A stretch of 64,000 nucleotides of DNA, from contig JAFXEF010000008.1 of assembly GCA_017520935.1 (NCBI GenBank), positions 25,915 to 89,914 of the forward strand, written 5' to 3'. Below are positions 42,281-51,076 of this stretch, in pieces (the first letter of the stretch is position 1; each line of letters starts with the position of its first letter). The notes under the pieces are model-generated. The model had not been told where the DNA came from, did not search any database, and worked only from the letters and a program-made list of their open reading frames with translations. Source of the DNA: Bacteroidaceae bacterium (GTDB lineage Bacteria > Bacteroidota > Bacteroidia > Bacteroidales > Bacteroidaceae). The position numbers were made by a program, and so were the translations under genes.

Positions 42281-43942
42281 ATGCTACGCAACCTACATAT
42301 ACAGAACTACGCGCTCATAGAGTCGCTTGATTTGGACTTCACAGAAGGCTTCTCGGTCATTACCGGTGAGACTGGTGCGGGAAAGTCAATTCTCCTTGGT
42401 GCCATTGGTCTGCTTACTGGACAGCGTGCCGAGACGGCAGCCATACGTCGTGGAGCAACAAAATGTGTCGTAGAGGGGACGTTTGATGTCAGTGGTTATG
42501 CGCTGCAGGCACTCTTCGAGGAGAACGATATTGAGTATGAAGCCGAGTGTATCGTGCGTCGCGAGATAGCTGCCACGGGTAAGAGCCGTGCCTTCATCAA
42601 CGATACGCCCGTGCCGCTGACCATTCTGAAACAGTTGGGCGAACGCCTCATCGATATACACTCACAGCATCAGAATCTGTTGCTCAACACCGAGGGCTTT
42701 CAGCTGCGCGTGCTCGATACACTGAGCGAGGATAAAAGCATTCGTCAACAATATGCCGAGGCCTACCGCCACTACCGTGACACAGCGGCACGCCTCAACG
42801 AGTTACGTGAGCAACTCACGGGCGATCAGGGCGATGAAGAGTATATCCGCTTTCAATTGGAGCAGTTTGACGGGTGGCGCTTTCAAGAGGGTGAGCAGGA
42901 GGAACTGGAACAAGAACTGGAGCTGCTGACCCACGCCGAGGATATCAAGGATAGTCTTTATCGCATAGACACGGCACTCAGCGGCGATGAAGGCGGTCAG
43001 ACCTCGGCGCTGCGGAGCATCGTCGCACAGTTGCGCTCGCTCTCGTCCATCTACCCTGGGGCCGAGGAGTGGCACGAGCGCATGGAGAGCCTCTACATCG
43101 AGCTTAAGGACATAGCCGGGGAGGTGTCCGATGCCAGCGAAAGCATCAGCTTCGATCCCGAACGACAGGCTTGGGTGGAGCAACGCCTCGACACCATTTA
43201 CACAGCCCAGCAGAAGCATCGCGTAGGCTCTGTAACGGAACTTCTGGATATAGCGCAGCGCTTCCGCGACACGCTGCAGCGTATCGATGAGGCAGGCGAA
43301 CGTATTGCAGCGATGGAGAAGGAGACTGCTGCTGCCCTTGAAGTTCTGCAGCATGCTGCCGAGACCCTGACAGCACAGCGCCGATCCGTCGCCACTACTT
43401 TTGAGAAGGAGATTGCCGCGCGTCTGATAGAGTTGGGTATGCCCAATACGCGCTTTTCCGTAGACATCACTCCACGCCGTCAGCCCGATACTACGGGTGC
43501 CGACAGCGTTGCCTTCCTCTTCTCGGCCAACAAGAACAGTGCTCTGCAGAATATTGCCGATGTGGCTTCGGGTGGTGAAATCTCACGCATCATGCTCTCG
43601 CTGAAGAGCATCATCGCTGCTGCCACAGCCATGCCTACCCTCATCTTCGACGAGATTGACACCGGTGTATCAGGCACTATCGCTGCTCGCATGGCTGATA
43701 TTATGGAGAGCATCGCCGGTCATGGACGCCAAGTCATCAGCATCACCCATCTGCCACAGATTGCAGCTAAGGGCACAGCCCATTACAAAGTATATAAAGA
43801 GGATACGGACGACGCTACTGTCAGCCACATCCGCATGCTCACTACCGACGAACGCATCAGCGAACTCGCACAGATGATGAGCTCCGGTACCCTCACCGAG
43901 GCGGCCATCAACAATGCGCGCGATATGCTGGGTATGGAATGA
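42281..43942 (+). CDS. recN: DNA repair ATPase RecN
   Basis: The 553-residue SMC-like protein has Walker A GETGAGKS (29-36), coiled-coil arms (about 150-350) and the C-terminal ASGGEISRIMLSLK signature. Walker B is PTLIFDEIDTGVSG, and ISITHLPQIA follows. It acts in double-strand-break repair. Overall length and motifs are complete. It follows the porD-like gene closely and ends at a strong bidirectional terminator. Confidence 0.95.
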   Translation: MLRNLHIQNYALIESLDLDFTEGFSVITGETGAGKSILLGAIGLLTGQRAETAAIRRGATKCVVEGTFDVSGYALQALFEENDIEYEAECIVRREIAATGKSRAFINDTPVPLTILKQLGERLIDIHSQHQNLLLNTEGFQLRVLDTLSEDKSIRQQYAEAYRHYRDTAARLNELREQLTGDQGDEEYIRFQLEQFDGWRFQEGEQEELEQELELLTHAEDIKDSLYRIDTALSGDEGGQTSALRSIVAQLRSLSSIYPGAEEWHERMESLYIELKDIAGEVSDASESISFDPERQAWVEQRLDTIYTAQQKHRVGSVTELLDIAQRFRDTLQRIDEAGERIAAMEKETAAALEVLQHAAETLTAQRRSVATTFEKEIAARLIELGMPNTRFSVDITPRRQPDTTGADSVAFLFSANKNSALQNIADVASGGEISRIMLSLKSIIAAATAMPTLIFDEIDTGVSGTIAARMADIMESIAGHGRQVISITHLPQIAAKGTAHYKVYKEDTDDATVSHIRMLTTDERISELAQMMSSGTLTEAAINNARDMLGME

Positions 43943-43992
43943 AATTGCAAGATATTCAAGAAGATGTAAAATCTGCTATGAAGCTCATTGGC

Positions 43993-44024
43993 AAAGAAGT
44001 TGTGTCGCGCGACACAACTTCTTT
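43993..44024. terminator. Perfect 32-bp palindrome, bidirectional terminator
   Basis: AAAGAAGTTGTGTCGC joined to its exact reverse complement sits between convergent recN and the C10 peptidase gene. A-tract and T-tract edges suit both strands. Confidence 0.85.
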
Positions 44025-44045
44025 CAGTGCCGGTGTCTCGGATTC

Positions 44046-45188
44046 TCACTGCCCGTTTCCCGTTCCCGCCGGCTTGATACCCACAATGGCACTCTGCACG
44101 TAGTTGTATGAGGTACCATTGGCCGTCACGGCATCGAAGTCAAAGTAGCCATCGCAGTGGCCACCCCATCCCCAGTTGACATAGTACAGTCCCTGGTTGT
44201 CCATTCCGCATACCACGAAGGCGTGACCATCGAAACGGGTGGAGCGAGCGCTGTAGTAGACAGGCCGTCGGGCTGCAAGTTCGGCCGCCATCATATCATT
44301 CCACTCCTTATCGGTGTAGCGTGAGCGGTGTTCCTGGTGTAGCTCAGGCGAATATTGGAAATGCTTGCTCAAGGCCCGTGTCACATTGACCGAGTTGGCA
44401 CTGGTTAGCACGGGGGTATAGCGCACGCCCACCGCGTGGCCCACATCGCGCATGAGGCGGGCCACGTCGCTGGTTTTCATTCTGGATGAGCGACTGTAAT
44501 GCTCTTTCATCCTGTCCCAGCGGTATTCCTCGCCCAAGGTAACCGTTGTGTATACGGTGTCAAGGTTATGCACCTCAGCCGTGCATTTGCCTTGTCCGCA
44601 TACGGGCCATTCATAATACTTCATTATCTGCGCCACGGCAGTGGTCACACAACCCGTGATGAGTTTGCGCTCGTTCAATGTGGGGCAATAATAATTGTAA
44701 GGCTTCCCCTGCCCCCACGTAGTGGTGAGCAGCGGTGCTACGGGCTGCGTCTTGCAGCGCGGCTTGGCCTCTGCGGTGCCTTTACGCAAGGCATCGATGT
44801 AGCCGGCATAGCAGTTGAGGTAGCCTTGCAGACTATTCGACAGAGGAGGACTGATGTCCCCGTCCAGCGAATAGCCTACGATGAGTTGGCTGACACGGTC
44901 ATCACCGGCAACGATGACAAAGCCTTTTCCGTTGGAGGGTGCAAAGATATAGTACTCGGGTGCAGTGTAACGCTCGGTCTCAGCGTGAAGCGAACTGTAT
45001 ACAAGGTCGAGTGCCTTGAGCGACGTCACTTTGGATATCTTGTCGCCCATCACCTTCATATAGTAAAACTTTGTGGCCATAACACACGCTTTGTCCTCGG
45101 TAATGGGGCGCGCTGCAGCGGTTACCGAACCGGTAAACAGCATGGCCGAGAGAAGTAGATGCAGATAGGGGTTGCTTTGGGGTGTCAT
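44046..45188 (-). CDS. Secreted C10-family (streptopain-like) cysteine peptidase
   Basis: The 380-residue pre-pro-enzyme has a signal peptide to about residue 25. A Spi-type propeptide (about 28-150) contains ATKFYY, FVIVAGDDRVSQLIVGYS. The catalytic domain has Cys180 in LITGCVTTAVAQIMKYYEWP, His322 in RFDGHAFVVCGMD and the Trp-rich VNWGWGGHCDGYF. Such enzymes are secreted proteases, many of them virulence-linked or nutritional. A TACTTTTG box lies at 45215-45208, 20 bp before the start. No C-terminal sorting tail is seen. Confidence 0.93.
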   Translation of the reverse strand: MTPQSNPYLHLLLSAMLFTGSVTAAARPITEDKACVMATKFYYMKVMGDKISKVTSLKALDLVYSSLHAETERYTAPEYYIFAPSNGKGFVIVAGDDRVSQLIVGYSLDGDISPPLSNSLQGYLNCYAGYIDALRKGTAEAKPRCKTQPVAPLLTTTWGQGKPYNYYCPTLNERKLITGCVTTAVAQIMKYYEWPVCGQGKCTAEVHNLDTVYTTVTLGEEYRWDRMKEHYSRSSRMKTSDVARLMRDVGHAVGVRYTPVLTSANSVNVTRALSKHFQYSPELHQEHRSRYTDKEWNDMMAAELAARRPVYYSARSTRFDGHAFVVCGMDNQGLYYVNWGWGGHCDGYFDFDAVTANGTSYNYVQSAIVGIKPAGTGNGQ

Positions 45189-45207
45189 TGTTCGTAAATG
45201 TTGTTGG

Positions 45208-45215
45208 CAAAAGTA
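45208..45215 (-). promoter_or_regulatory. -7 box of C10 peptidase gene
   Basis: TACTTTTG on the minus strand; no clear -33 element at the usual spacing. Confidence 0.45.
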
Positions 45216-45233
45216 TTGTATAATGTTTGCGAG

Positions 45234-45812
45234 TCATCTCACCCAAATCTTTGTAGGTCCTGCTCCTTTCGAACTGATGCCATAGCTCGGGTTATTACAG
45301 ATTTTCTTCAGTTCGCGCGATGCAGTAGAAGGTGCCACGCCTGTCAGGTTAGCATATTCCTGAAGCGTGATAAACGGATGGCTTTCCAACCATTTATGGG
45401 CCAATGCAGCATGTTCGCTTATATGACCTTTGGATGGACCGACTGTCACCACCTCTTGCTGGACCTTTTCGAATTCCGCTTCTTTGCGCAACTCCTTCAT
45501 GAACTCAGTGTCGATCTTCAGATTCAGTTTGTTAATGGTTACCTCATGGCCTTTATTGAAGGCCAGCGAAAGCGAAAAAGTTCCTATCCCGTCCAACTTG
45601 CATGTATGCCCCTCAAGTAAAATGTTTTTCAATGCTCTGGGCAGTGCATCGAGTACAGCCATTACAGCCCCTTCCTGTAAACCCGATTCAAGGGCTATAC
45701 GCTTAATCATTTTTTTGTTGTTGAAAGCATTGTACGTTTCCAACTTGGGAAATGTCTGCTGTCCTTCATCCCGCATTCGGGGTAATTCTTGGATGTGATA
45801 AATTAGCGACAT
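45234..45812 (-). CDS. HU-family DNA-binding protein with C-terminal helix-turn-helix extension
   Basis: The 192 residues start MSLIYHIQELPRMRDEG. An HU-like domain (about 35-130) contains RALKNILLEGHTCKLDGIGTFSLSLAF. A C-terminal segment (about 140-192) reads HPFITLQEYANLTGVAPSTASRELKKI and looks like a winged-helix. This architecture is common in Bacteroidales (HU-HIG type). It likely binds DNA as a dimer. Three 21-bp-spaced boxes lie in its 5' leader and may be its own target. It is followed by the C10 peptidase gene. Confidence 0.85.
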   Translation of the reverse strand: MSLIYHIQELPRMRDEGQQTFPKLETYNAFNNKKMIKRIALESGLQEGAVMAVLDALPRALKNILLEGHTCKLDGIGTFSLSLAFNKGHEVTINKLNLKIDTEFMKELRKEAEFEKVQQEVVTVGPSKGHISEHAALAHKWLESHPFITLQEYANLTGVAPSTASRELKKICNNPSYGISSKGAGPTKIWVR

Positions 45813-45849
45813 AGTTAAGAAAAAATATTTTGTACACGATCTGTTCTAT

Positions 45850-45908
45850 ATTCCAAGACTGGCAATATTCATTCCAAGACTAGCAATATTTATTCCAAGT
45901 CTTGGAAT
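45850..45908 (-). promoter_or_regulatory. Three 21-bp-spaced operator-like boxes in the HU gene leader
   Basis: Boxes ATTCCAAGACT, ATTCCAAGACT and ATTCCAAGTCT start at 45850, 45871 and 45892, exactly two helical turns apart. The last is part of the palindrome ATTCCAAGTCTTGGAAT. They lie between the promoter (45927-45957) and the ATG (45812). Confidence 0.6.
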
Positions 45909-45926
45909 ATACCTTTTATCAAGGTG

Positions 45927-45957
45927 CAAATTTACGTTATTCGAGTAGAATATGCAA
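45927..45957 (-). promoter_or_regulatory. HU gene promoter
   Basis: TTG (45957-45955), 20 bp, TAAATTTG (45934-45927) on the minus strand. The leader would be about 110 nt. Confidence 0.65.
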
Positions 45958-46023
45958 GGTTGTTCCGCGCATGTGGGTGAAAACGGCCTTGGCCTTTTCT
46001 TTATGGCTCGCAAGAGGGTACTT

Positions 46024-46172
46024 GTGCTCGCTGTGAAAAATATCCAAGAGCTTGATATTTCTCGCTCGTTTATTCGTACCTTTGCGGTAAACCGCGAAGA
46101 TACTTTCACTCGCTTTGAAAAATATCCAAGCCAGCTTGATATTTCTCGCTCGTTTATTCGTACCTTTGTGTC
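46024..46172 (+). repeat. Two copies of promoter-bearing repeat (family A) before rlmB
   Basis: Units start near 46026 and 46107 (period about 81 bp). Each has CTCGCT, a TATCCAAG...CTTGATATT hairpin, CTCGCTCGTTTATTCG and the box TACCTTTG (46077-46084, 46161-46168). The first unit ends in CGGTAAACCG. The second box is 39 bp from the rlmB ATG. Confidence 0.82.
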
Positions 46173-46206
46173 CAAATTAATAGCAGCTCAATACAGAATA
46201 TAAGTA

Positions 46207-46947
46207 ATGATAGACAAGAACGAACTTATCTTCGGAACCCGCGCCGTCATCGAGGCTATTGAGGCGGGCAAGGACATAGACAAGATACTCATCAAGCGCG
46301 GCTTGCAGAACGAGCTTTCGCGCGAACTTTTCGATGCACTCAAGGGACAGCTCATCCCCGTGCAGCGCGTCCCCATCGAGAAACTCAACCGCCTCACTGC
46401 GAAGAACCATCAGGGCGTCATCGCCTTCACTTCGGCAGTGACCTACCAGCGTGTCGAGGATCTCGTGCCCATGCTCTATGAGGAGGGCAAGAACCCGCTG
46501 TTCGTGATGCTCGACGGCGTGACCGACGTGCGCAATTTCGGTGCCATCGCCCGCACCTGCGAATGTGCCGGAGTGGATGCTGTCATCATTCCCACACACG
46601 ACAGCGTGAGCGTCAATGCCGATGCCATGAAGACCTCGGCCGGTGCACTTCACACACTGCCCGTATGTCGCGAGCCTAACATAGGTAATGCCATCAAATA
46701 TCTCAAGAACTGTGGATTCCGCGTGGTGGCAGCCACCGAGAAGGCCAAGTATACCTACACGAAAGCCAACCTCACTGACCCGCTCTGCATCGTGATGGGA
46801 GCCGAGGATAAGGGTATACCCAATGAGCACCTTGCATTGTGCGATGAGTGGATATCCATCCCGCAGTTCGGACACATACAGTCGCTCAACGTATCGGTGG
46901 CGGCAGGTGTGCTTATATATGAAGCGGTAAGGCAGAGGAGTAATTGA
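46207..46947 (+). CDS. rlmB: 23S rRNA (guanosine-2'-O-) methyltransferase RlmB-like, TrmH/SpoU family
   Basis: The 246 residues start with a substrate-binding N-domain (FGTRAVIEAIEAG, about 5-75). The SPOUT methyltransferase domain has motif 1 DVRNFGAIARTCECAGVDAV, motif 2 IVMGAEDKGIP and motif 3 SLNVSVAAGVLIYEAVRQ. It methylates G2251-equivalent of 23S rRNA. The promoter comes from the family A repeat upstream. Confidence 0.92.
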   Translation: MIDKNELIFGTRAVIEAIEAGKDIDKILIKRGLQNELSRELFDALKGQLIPVQRVPIEKLNRLTAKNHQGVIAFTSAVTYQRVEDLVPMLYEEGKNPLFVMLDGVTDVRNFGAIARTCECAGVDAVIIPTHDSVSVNADAMKTSAGALHTLPVCREPNIGNAIKYLKNCGFRVVAATEKAKYTYTKANLTDPLCIVMGAEDKGIPNEHLALCDEWISIPQFGHIQSLNVSVAAGVLIYEAVRQRSN

Positions 46948-46970
46948 GAATTAAGAAATAAAAATTAAGA

Positions 46971-47022
46971 CTCTGAGTCGGAGAACTCGGAATTCTCGGA
47001 GGACTCAGAGGACTCAGAGAAT
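46971..47022. repeat. TCCGAG-family repeat between rlmB and the TPR gene
   Basis: About five degenerate 9-bp units (GAGAACTCGG, GGACTCAGA) occupy most of the 92-bp gap before the next ATG. Confidence 0.7.
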
Positions 47023-47039
47023 CCTACATAACAACCACT

Positions 47040-48746
47040 ATGAAACGAAACTTTATAGGCATGCTGCTTGTGCTAACCGTCTTCGCAGCTTCAGCTCAGT
47101 TGCCCAAGACCTTGAAGCAGGTAAAGAAAGCAGTTTATACCGTGCAGACCCTCGATGCCGAGGGCAATGTATTGCACACGGGCAATGGATTCTTCGTGGC
47201 TCCGGGCGGAGACCTCATCACCTCATATGCGCTGTTCCCGAACTGCTCCAGGGCCGTCGTCACTGACAGCAAAGGCAAGGCATACGACATCACGAAGGTG
47301 CTGGGAGCCAATGAGACGTATGACATCGTGCGCCTGCAGACCGCCTCGATAAAGAAGTTGGCAAGCATCGCTGTCGACACCACCTCGGCGGTGGAGCATA
47401 CGAGCTTGTTCCTCCCCGCTATAGGCAGGGAGAAGAAGGTGTACGACACGTGGGTACCCGTGCTGAGCACCGAGCAGGCTGCAGGTAGTTACCGCTACTA
47501 CACGTTGCACCATGCCGGTCATCCGGCACTCAGCCACCGTCCGCTGCTCGACGCTTCGGGCAACGTGGTCGCCATCGTGCAACCTTCCGTAGAGACCGAC
47601 ACCGTGCTCTATGCTCTCGACATACGCTATGCTACAGACCTTGCCGTGAAGGCACTCTCGGTCAACGACCGCACCTATCGCGCACTGCCCATTCGCAAGG
47701 CACTGCCTGCCGAGATTGACCAGGCACAGGTGAGTCTCTTTCTCGTGGCCGAGCAGGATGATGCTCAGCTGCGTGCTGAGGTGATTGATGAATTTATCCA
47801 GTCTTTCCCCGACAGCTACGAAGGCTATCTCGGCCGTGCTGCCCACCACATCGCTCTCAAGAGCGACAGTGCCTATGTCCTGGCCGAGGCCGACCACGCT
47901 TTGGCGCTTGAGCATGCTGCCGACAAGGCCGACGAGGTGCATTTTCAGATAGCCAAGCAGATGTTCTCTGTAGCCATCGACACGTTGCAGAGTTACAAGG
48001 ACTGGGACTATGCTCGTGTGCTGACAGAGATAGACAAGGCCCGTGCCATCAATCCCCTGCCCATCTACGCACAGCAACAGGGCGACATCTATATTACGTT
48101 GAAGGACTACACCGCTGCCTATGATAAATATATGGAGGTCAACCGTAGCGACATCGGTAGCCCCGATACATGGCTACGTACGGCTTATATCATAGAGCAG
48201 CGTGCCGGTGAGGGGGACGTGGAACTTGCCATTGCGCTTATAGACAGTGCGATCGTCAACAGTCAACGGAACAGGAATTCAGAATCCAAGATTCAGAATT
48301 CATCGACGTACGTTCTCGAACGGGCGCTACTCAAGGCGCGCCACGGCCTGCATCGTCCTGCCGTGGCCGACTATAACCTCTACGAAGAGCTGGTGGGCAC
48401 CATCGGGACTGACCGCTTCTATTACCTGCGCGAGCAGTCTGAGGCTGCCGGCCGCATGTTCCAGCAGGCGCTTGACGATATAGACCGCGCCATTGCCCTC
48501 GCACCACGCAATCCCCTCTACCTACTTGAGAAGGCCTCGCTCAATGTCCGCGTAGCCCGTTATGCAGAGGCATTACCCATACTCGAAGTCTTGGTGGCGG
48601 CTTTCCCCGACGACATGGACTGCAACCGCCTCCTCGGCTTCTGCTGCGTGCAGCTGGGTGACAAGTCACGCGGTCTGCCCTATCTGGAGAAGGCTGTCTC
48701 TATGGGCGATAGCAATGCAGCCGCATTGCTCGATCGGTACAAATAA
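47040..48746 (+). CDS. Secreted TPR protein with degenerate trypsin-like domain
   Basis: The 568 residues have a signal peptide ending AASAQ. A trypsin-like beta-barrel domain spans about 25-215. The segment that normally holds catalytic His reads GGDLITSYALFPNC, and the GNSGSPL nucleophile segment reads ALSHRPLLDASGNVVAIV, so the catalytic residues appear lost. About 230-568 are TPR repeats (YEGYLGRAAHHIAL, DIDRAIALAPRNPLYLLEKA). It is probably a binding or scaffold protein of the periplasm. A short repeat insertion (VNSQRNRNSESKIQNSS, about 405-421) interrupts the TPR region. Terminator at 48771. Confidence 0.78.
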   Translation: MKRNFIGMLLVLTVFAASAQLPKTLKQVKKAVYTVQTLDAEGNVLHTGNGFFVAPGGDLITSYALFPNCSRAVVTDSKGKAYDITKVLGANETYDIVRLQTASIKKLASIAVDTTSAVEHTSLFLPAIGREKKVYDTWVPVLSTEQAAGSYRYYTLHHAGHPALSHRPLLDASGNVVAIVQPSVETDTVLYALDIRYATDLAVKALSVNDRTYRALPIRKALPAEIDQAQVSLFLVAEQDDAQLRAEVIDEFIQSFPDSYEGYLGRAAHHIALKSDSAYVLAEADHALALEHAADKADEVHFQIAKQMFSVAIDTLQSYKDWDYARVLTEIDKARAINPLPIYAQQQGDIYITLKDYTAAYDKYMEVNRSDIGSPDTWLRTAYIIEQRAGEGDVELAIALIDSAIVNSQRNRNSESKIQNSSTYVLERALLKARHGLHRPAVADYNLYEELVGTIGTDRFYYLREQSEAAGRMFQQALDDIDRAIALAPRNPLYLLEKASLNVRVARYAEALPILEVLVAAFPDDMDCNRLLGFCCVQLGDKSRGLPYLEKAVSMGDSNAAALLDRYK

Positions 48747-48770
48747 TCCTCTCCTCGACAATGATAATAC

Positions 48771-48810
48771 AAAGAGAGAGCTTCACATGAAGCTCTCTCT
48801 CTTTTTTTTC
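48771..48810 (+). terminator. Terminator between the TPR gene and gdhA
   Basis: The 13-bp stem AGAGAGAGCTTCA/TGAAGCTCTCTCT is followed by eight T. An A-rich left side allows use from the gdhA side as well. Confidence 0.88.
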
Positions 48811-48822
48811 TGTATCTACCTA

Positions 48823-50160
48823 CTAATAAATTCCTTGTGCCAGCATGGCATTGGCCACCTTCATGAAGCCGCTGATGTTAGCACCCTTTACGTAGTTGAT
48901 GTATCCGTCGGGCTGGCGACCATACTTCACGCACTGTTCGTGGATAGAGTACATGATGTACTGCAACTTCTTGTCCACCTCGGCAGCACTCCAGGAAATG
49001 TGGCAGGCGTTCTGGCTCATCTCGAGACCGCTGGTTGCCACGCCACCCGCATTCACGGCCTTGCCGGGAGCATACAGCATCTTGTGCTCTATGAAGAGCT
49101 CGATGGCCTCGGGGGTGCATCCCATGTTCGAGATTTCGCCTACGCAGATGACGCCGTTGTCGATGATGCGCTGGGCATCCTCGCCATTGAGTTCGTTCTG
49201 TGTGGCACAGCAGAGACAAATGTCCACCTTCTGTTCCCACGGGCGTCGTCCCGGGTAGAATGTGGCCGAGGGGAACTGCTCTACGTAGGGCTCCACGATA
49301 TCGTCGCCCGAGTCGCGCAGTTCGAGCATGTAGTCAATCTTCTCGCCGCTGATGCCGTCGGGGTCATATACATAACCGTCGGGGCCACTGATGGTCACCA
49401 CCTTGGCTCCTAATTCGGTAGCCTTGAGGGCTGCACCCCATGCCACGTTACCGAATCCGCTGATAGCTACGGTCTTGCCGCTGATGTCGAGGTTGCGTGT
49501 GGCGAGCATCTGATTCACGAAGTAGAGGCCACCGTAGCCGGTAGCTTCGGGGCGTATGAGCGAGCCGCCGAAGTCGAGTCCCTTACCTGTCATTACACCC
49601 GTACACTCGCGTGTGAGCTTCTTGTACATACCCATGAGGTAGCCTACCTCACGGCCACCCACGCCGATGTCACCGGCAGGAACGTCGGTGTCGGGGCCGA
49701 GGTTGTGCCACAGCTCCGTCATGTAGGCTTGGCAGAAGCGCATGATCTCATTCTGGCTCTTGCCACGGGGCGAGAAGTCGCTACCGCCCTTACCGCCACC
49801 CATGGGAAGCGAGGTGAGGGCATTCTTGAAGGTTTGCTCGAAGCCGAGGAACTTCAGGATGCTGAGGTTTACCGATGCGTGGAATCGCAGGCCACCCTTG
49901 TACGGCCCTATGGCATTATTGTATTGCACGCGATAGCCGAGGTTGGTCTGCACCTCTCCCTTGTCGTCTACCCAGGTGACGCGGAAGGTGAGGATGCGGT
50001 CGGGCTCCACCATGCGCTCAATGATTTTGGCTTTTTCAAACTCGGGGTGCTGGTAGTAAACCTCCTCTACGGAGTGTAGCACCTCGGTAACTGCTTGAAT
50101 GTACTCAGGCTCGTTCGGATGCTTACGCTCGAGATCCTGAATGATTTCGTTAATCTTCAT
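48823..50160 (-). CDS. gdhA: Glutamate dehydrogenase, hexameric (NADP-type)
   Basis: The 445-residue enzyme makes glutamate from 2-oxoglutarate and ammonium. Visible are YKGGLRFHASVN, the catalytic-Lys region LPMGGGKGGSDF, PAGDIGVGGREVGYLMG, the Rossmann loop AISGFGNVAWG and NAGGVATSGLEMSQN. Length fits the family. It has a family B promoter (50209-50240) with a second family B copy further upstream. Confidence 0.95.
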   Translation of the reverse strand: MKINEIIQDLERKHPNEPEYIQAVTEVLHSVEEVYYQHPEFEKAKIIERMVEPDRILTFRVTWVDDKGEVQTNLGYRVQYNNAIGPYKGGLRFHASVNLSILKFLGFEQTFKNALTSLPMGGGKGGSDFSPRGKSQNEIMRFCQAYMTELWHNLGPDTDVPAGDIGVGGREVGYLMGMYKKLTRECTGVMTGKGLDFGGSLIRPEATGYGGLYFVNQMLATRNLDISGKTVAISGFGNVAWGAALKATELGAKVVTISGPDGYVYDPDGISGEKIDYMLELRDSGDDIVEPYVEQFPSATFYPGRRPWEQKVDICLCCATQNELNGEDAQRIIDNGVICVGEISNMGCTPEAIELFIEHKMLYAPGKAVNAGGVATSGLEMSQNACHISWSAAEVDKKLQYIMYSIHEQCVKYGRQPDGYINYVKGANISGFMKVANAMLAQGIY

Positions 50161-50208
50161 AACGCTGCGTTTTTTGGTTCAACAATACTTAAACACAATT
50201 ACAAGGGA

Positions 50209-50440
50209 CAAATTTAGTGCAAGCCGAATGAAATGCCAAATTTATTTGAGCATTTCTGAGGCGCAGCCTAAATTCTTCTTTGCAAAGTAAAGATAAATTT
50301 AGTGCAAGCCGAATGAAATGCCAAATTTCAACGAGTGAAAGTAGAGAAAATGCTTGTATTTTCTTTTCTGAGCGAGGCAGAAGTTCAATTTTGTTAAATT
50401 TATTTAGGTATTTCCGAGGCGCAGCCTGATTCCTGTGGCT
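50209..50440 (-). promoter_or_regulatory. gdhA promoter and two family B repeat copies
   Basis: The first copy has TTTG (50240-50237), 20 bp, TAAATTTG (50216-50209). A second CTTGCACTAAATTT copy starts near 50293. It continues with CTCAGAAAAGAAAATAC-type sequence also seen upstream of prfA. Both point toward gdhA. Confidence 0.72.
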
Positions 50441-50512
50441 GCATAAAAGCATTGGTTACGTTGGCGGAGATTTATTTCCAAGAGTATAGTTGCTTTTGGC
50501 AAAGGGGGAGAT

Positions 50513-50582
50513 AAAAAAAAGAAGGTCGTCATCCCGACGACCAATCTTCCAACTTTAAAAATCTAATACCATGAAAAACACG
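50513..50582 (-). ncRNA. Small RNA cassette, copy A
   Basis: Promoter TTTG (50616-50613), 19 bp, TACCTTTG (50593-50586). The transcript would start near 50582 and end at hairpin GGTCGTC-GGGAT-GACGACC (50524-50542) plus an eight-T run. The RNA is about 70 nt and contains a five-codon frame MVLDF (50555-50572). Copy B at 50860 is nearly identical, so the unit as a whole is conserved. Confidence 0.75.
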
Positions 50583-50859
50583 TTGCAAAGGTACGGCTTT
50601 TTTTGGTACTGGCAAACTTTTTCAAAGAAAAAAGTGTCGGAGCTACACTTTTTAACATTTTGTGGTCGTTTTTGAGGCTGAAACTGATATTTTCGTAGTT
50701 TGTTCGGCTGAAAAATTATAAATAATCATTATTTGTAAGAAAAGTGGAGTGGGGTACAATGAGCGGTAATCAGGCATTATTCTTGCCATATAGCGCTTTG
50801 TGCACTTTTGATTCTTGCGAAGTGATGCTTGTTTTCTAAAGAAGGTGGTGCTTGTCCTT

Positions 50860-50928
50860 AAAAAAAGAAGGTCGTCATCCCGACGACCAATCTTCCAACT
50901 TTAAAAATCTAATACCATGAAAAACACG
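50860..50928 (-). ncRNA. Small RNA cassette, copy B
   Basis: Same layout as copy A, 346 bp away: TTG (50961-50959), 19 bp, TACCTTTG (50939-50932), the MVLDF frame, then the GGTCGTC...GACGACC hairpin (50870-50888) and a T-rich run. Outside the cassette the two copies do not match. Confidence 0.75.
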
Positions 50929-51076
50929 ATGCAAAGGTACGACTTATTTTTGATTCTGCAAGCTGTGAAAAGGAAAGAAGTGTAAAATTTACACTTTTTA
51001 CACTTCTTCTATGCTTTTTTCGTTAAGAAATGTGCCTCTTGTCTTGAACCTGTAATATGGGCTTGGCAAAAACGCA

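Noticed and set aside
45846..46175. Open frame on the minus strand across the rlmB upstream repeats
   Set aside because: Its residues are just translations of the family A repeat and 21-bp boxes; there is no domain and no promoter.
48256..48300. Insertion element in the TPR gene
   Set aside because: It is a short in-frame repeat stretch without inverted ends or target duplication.
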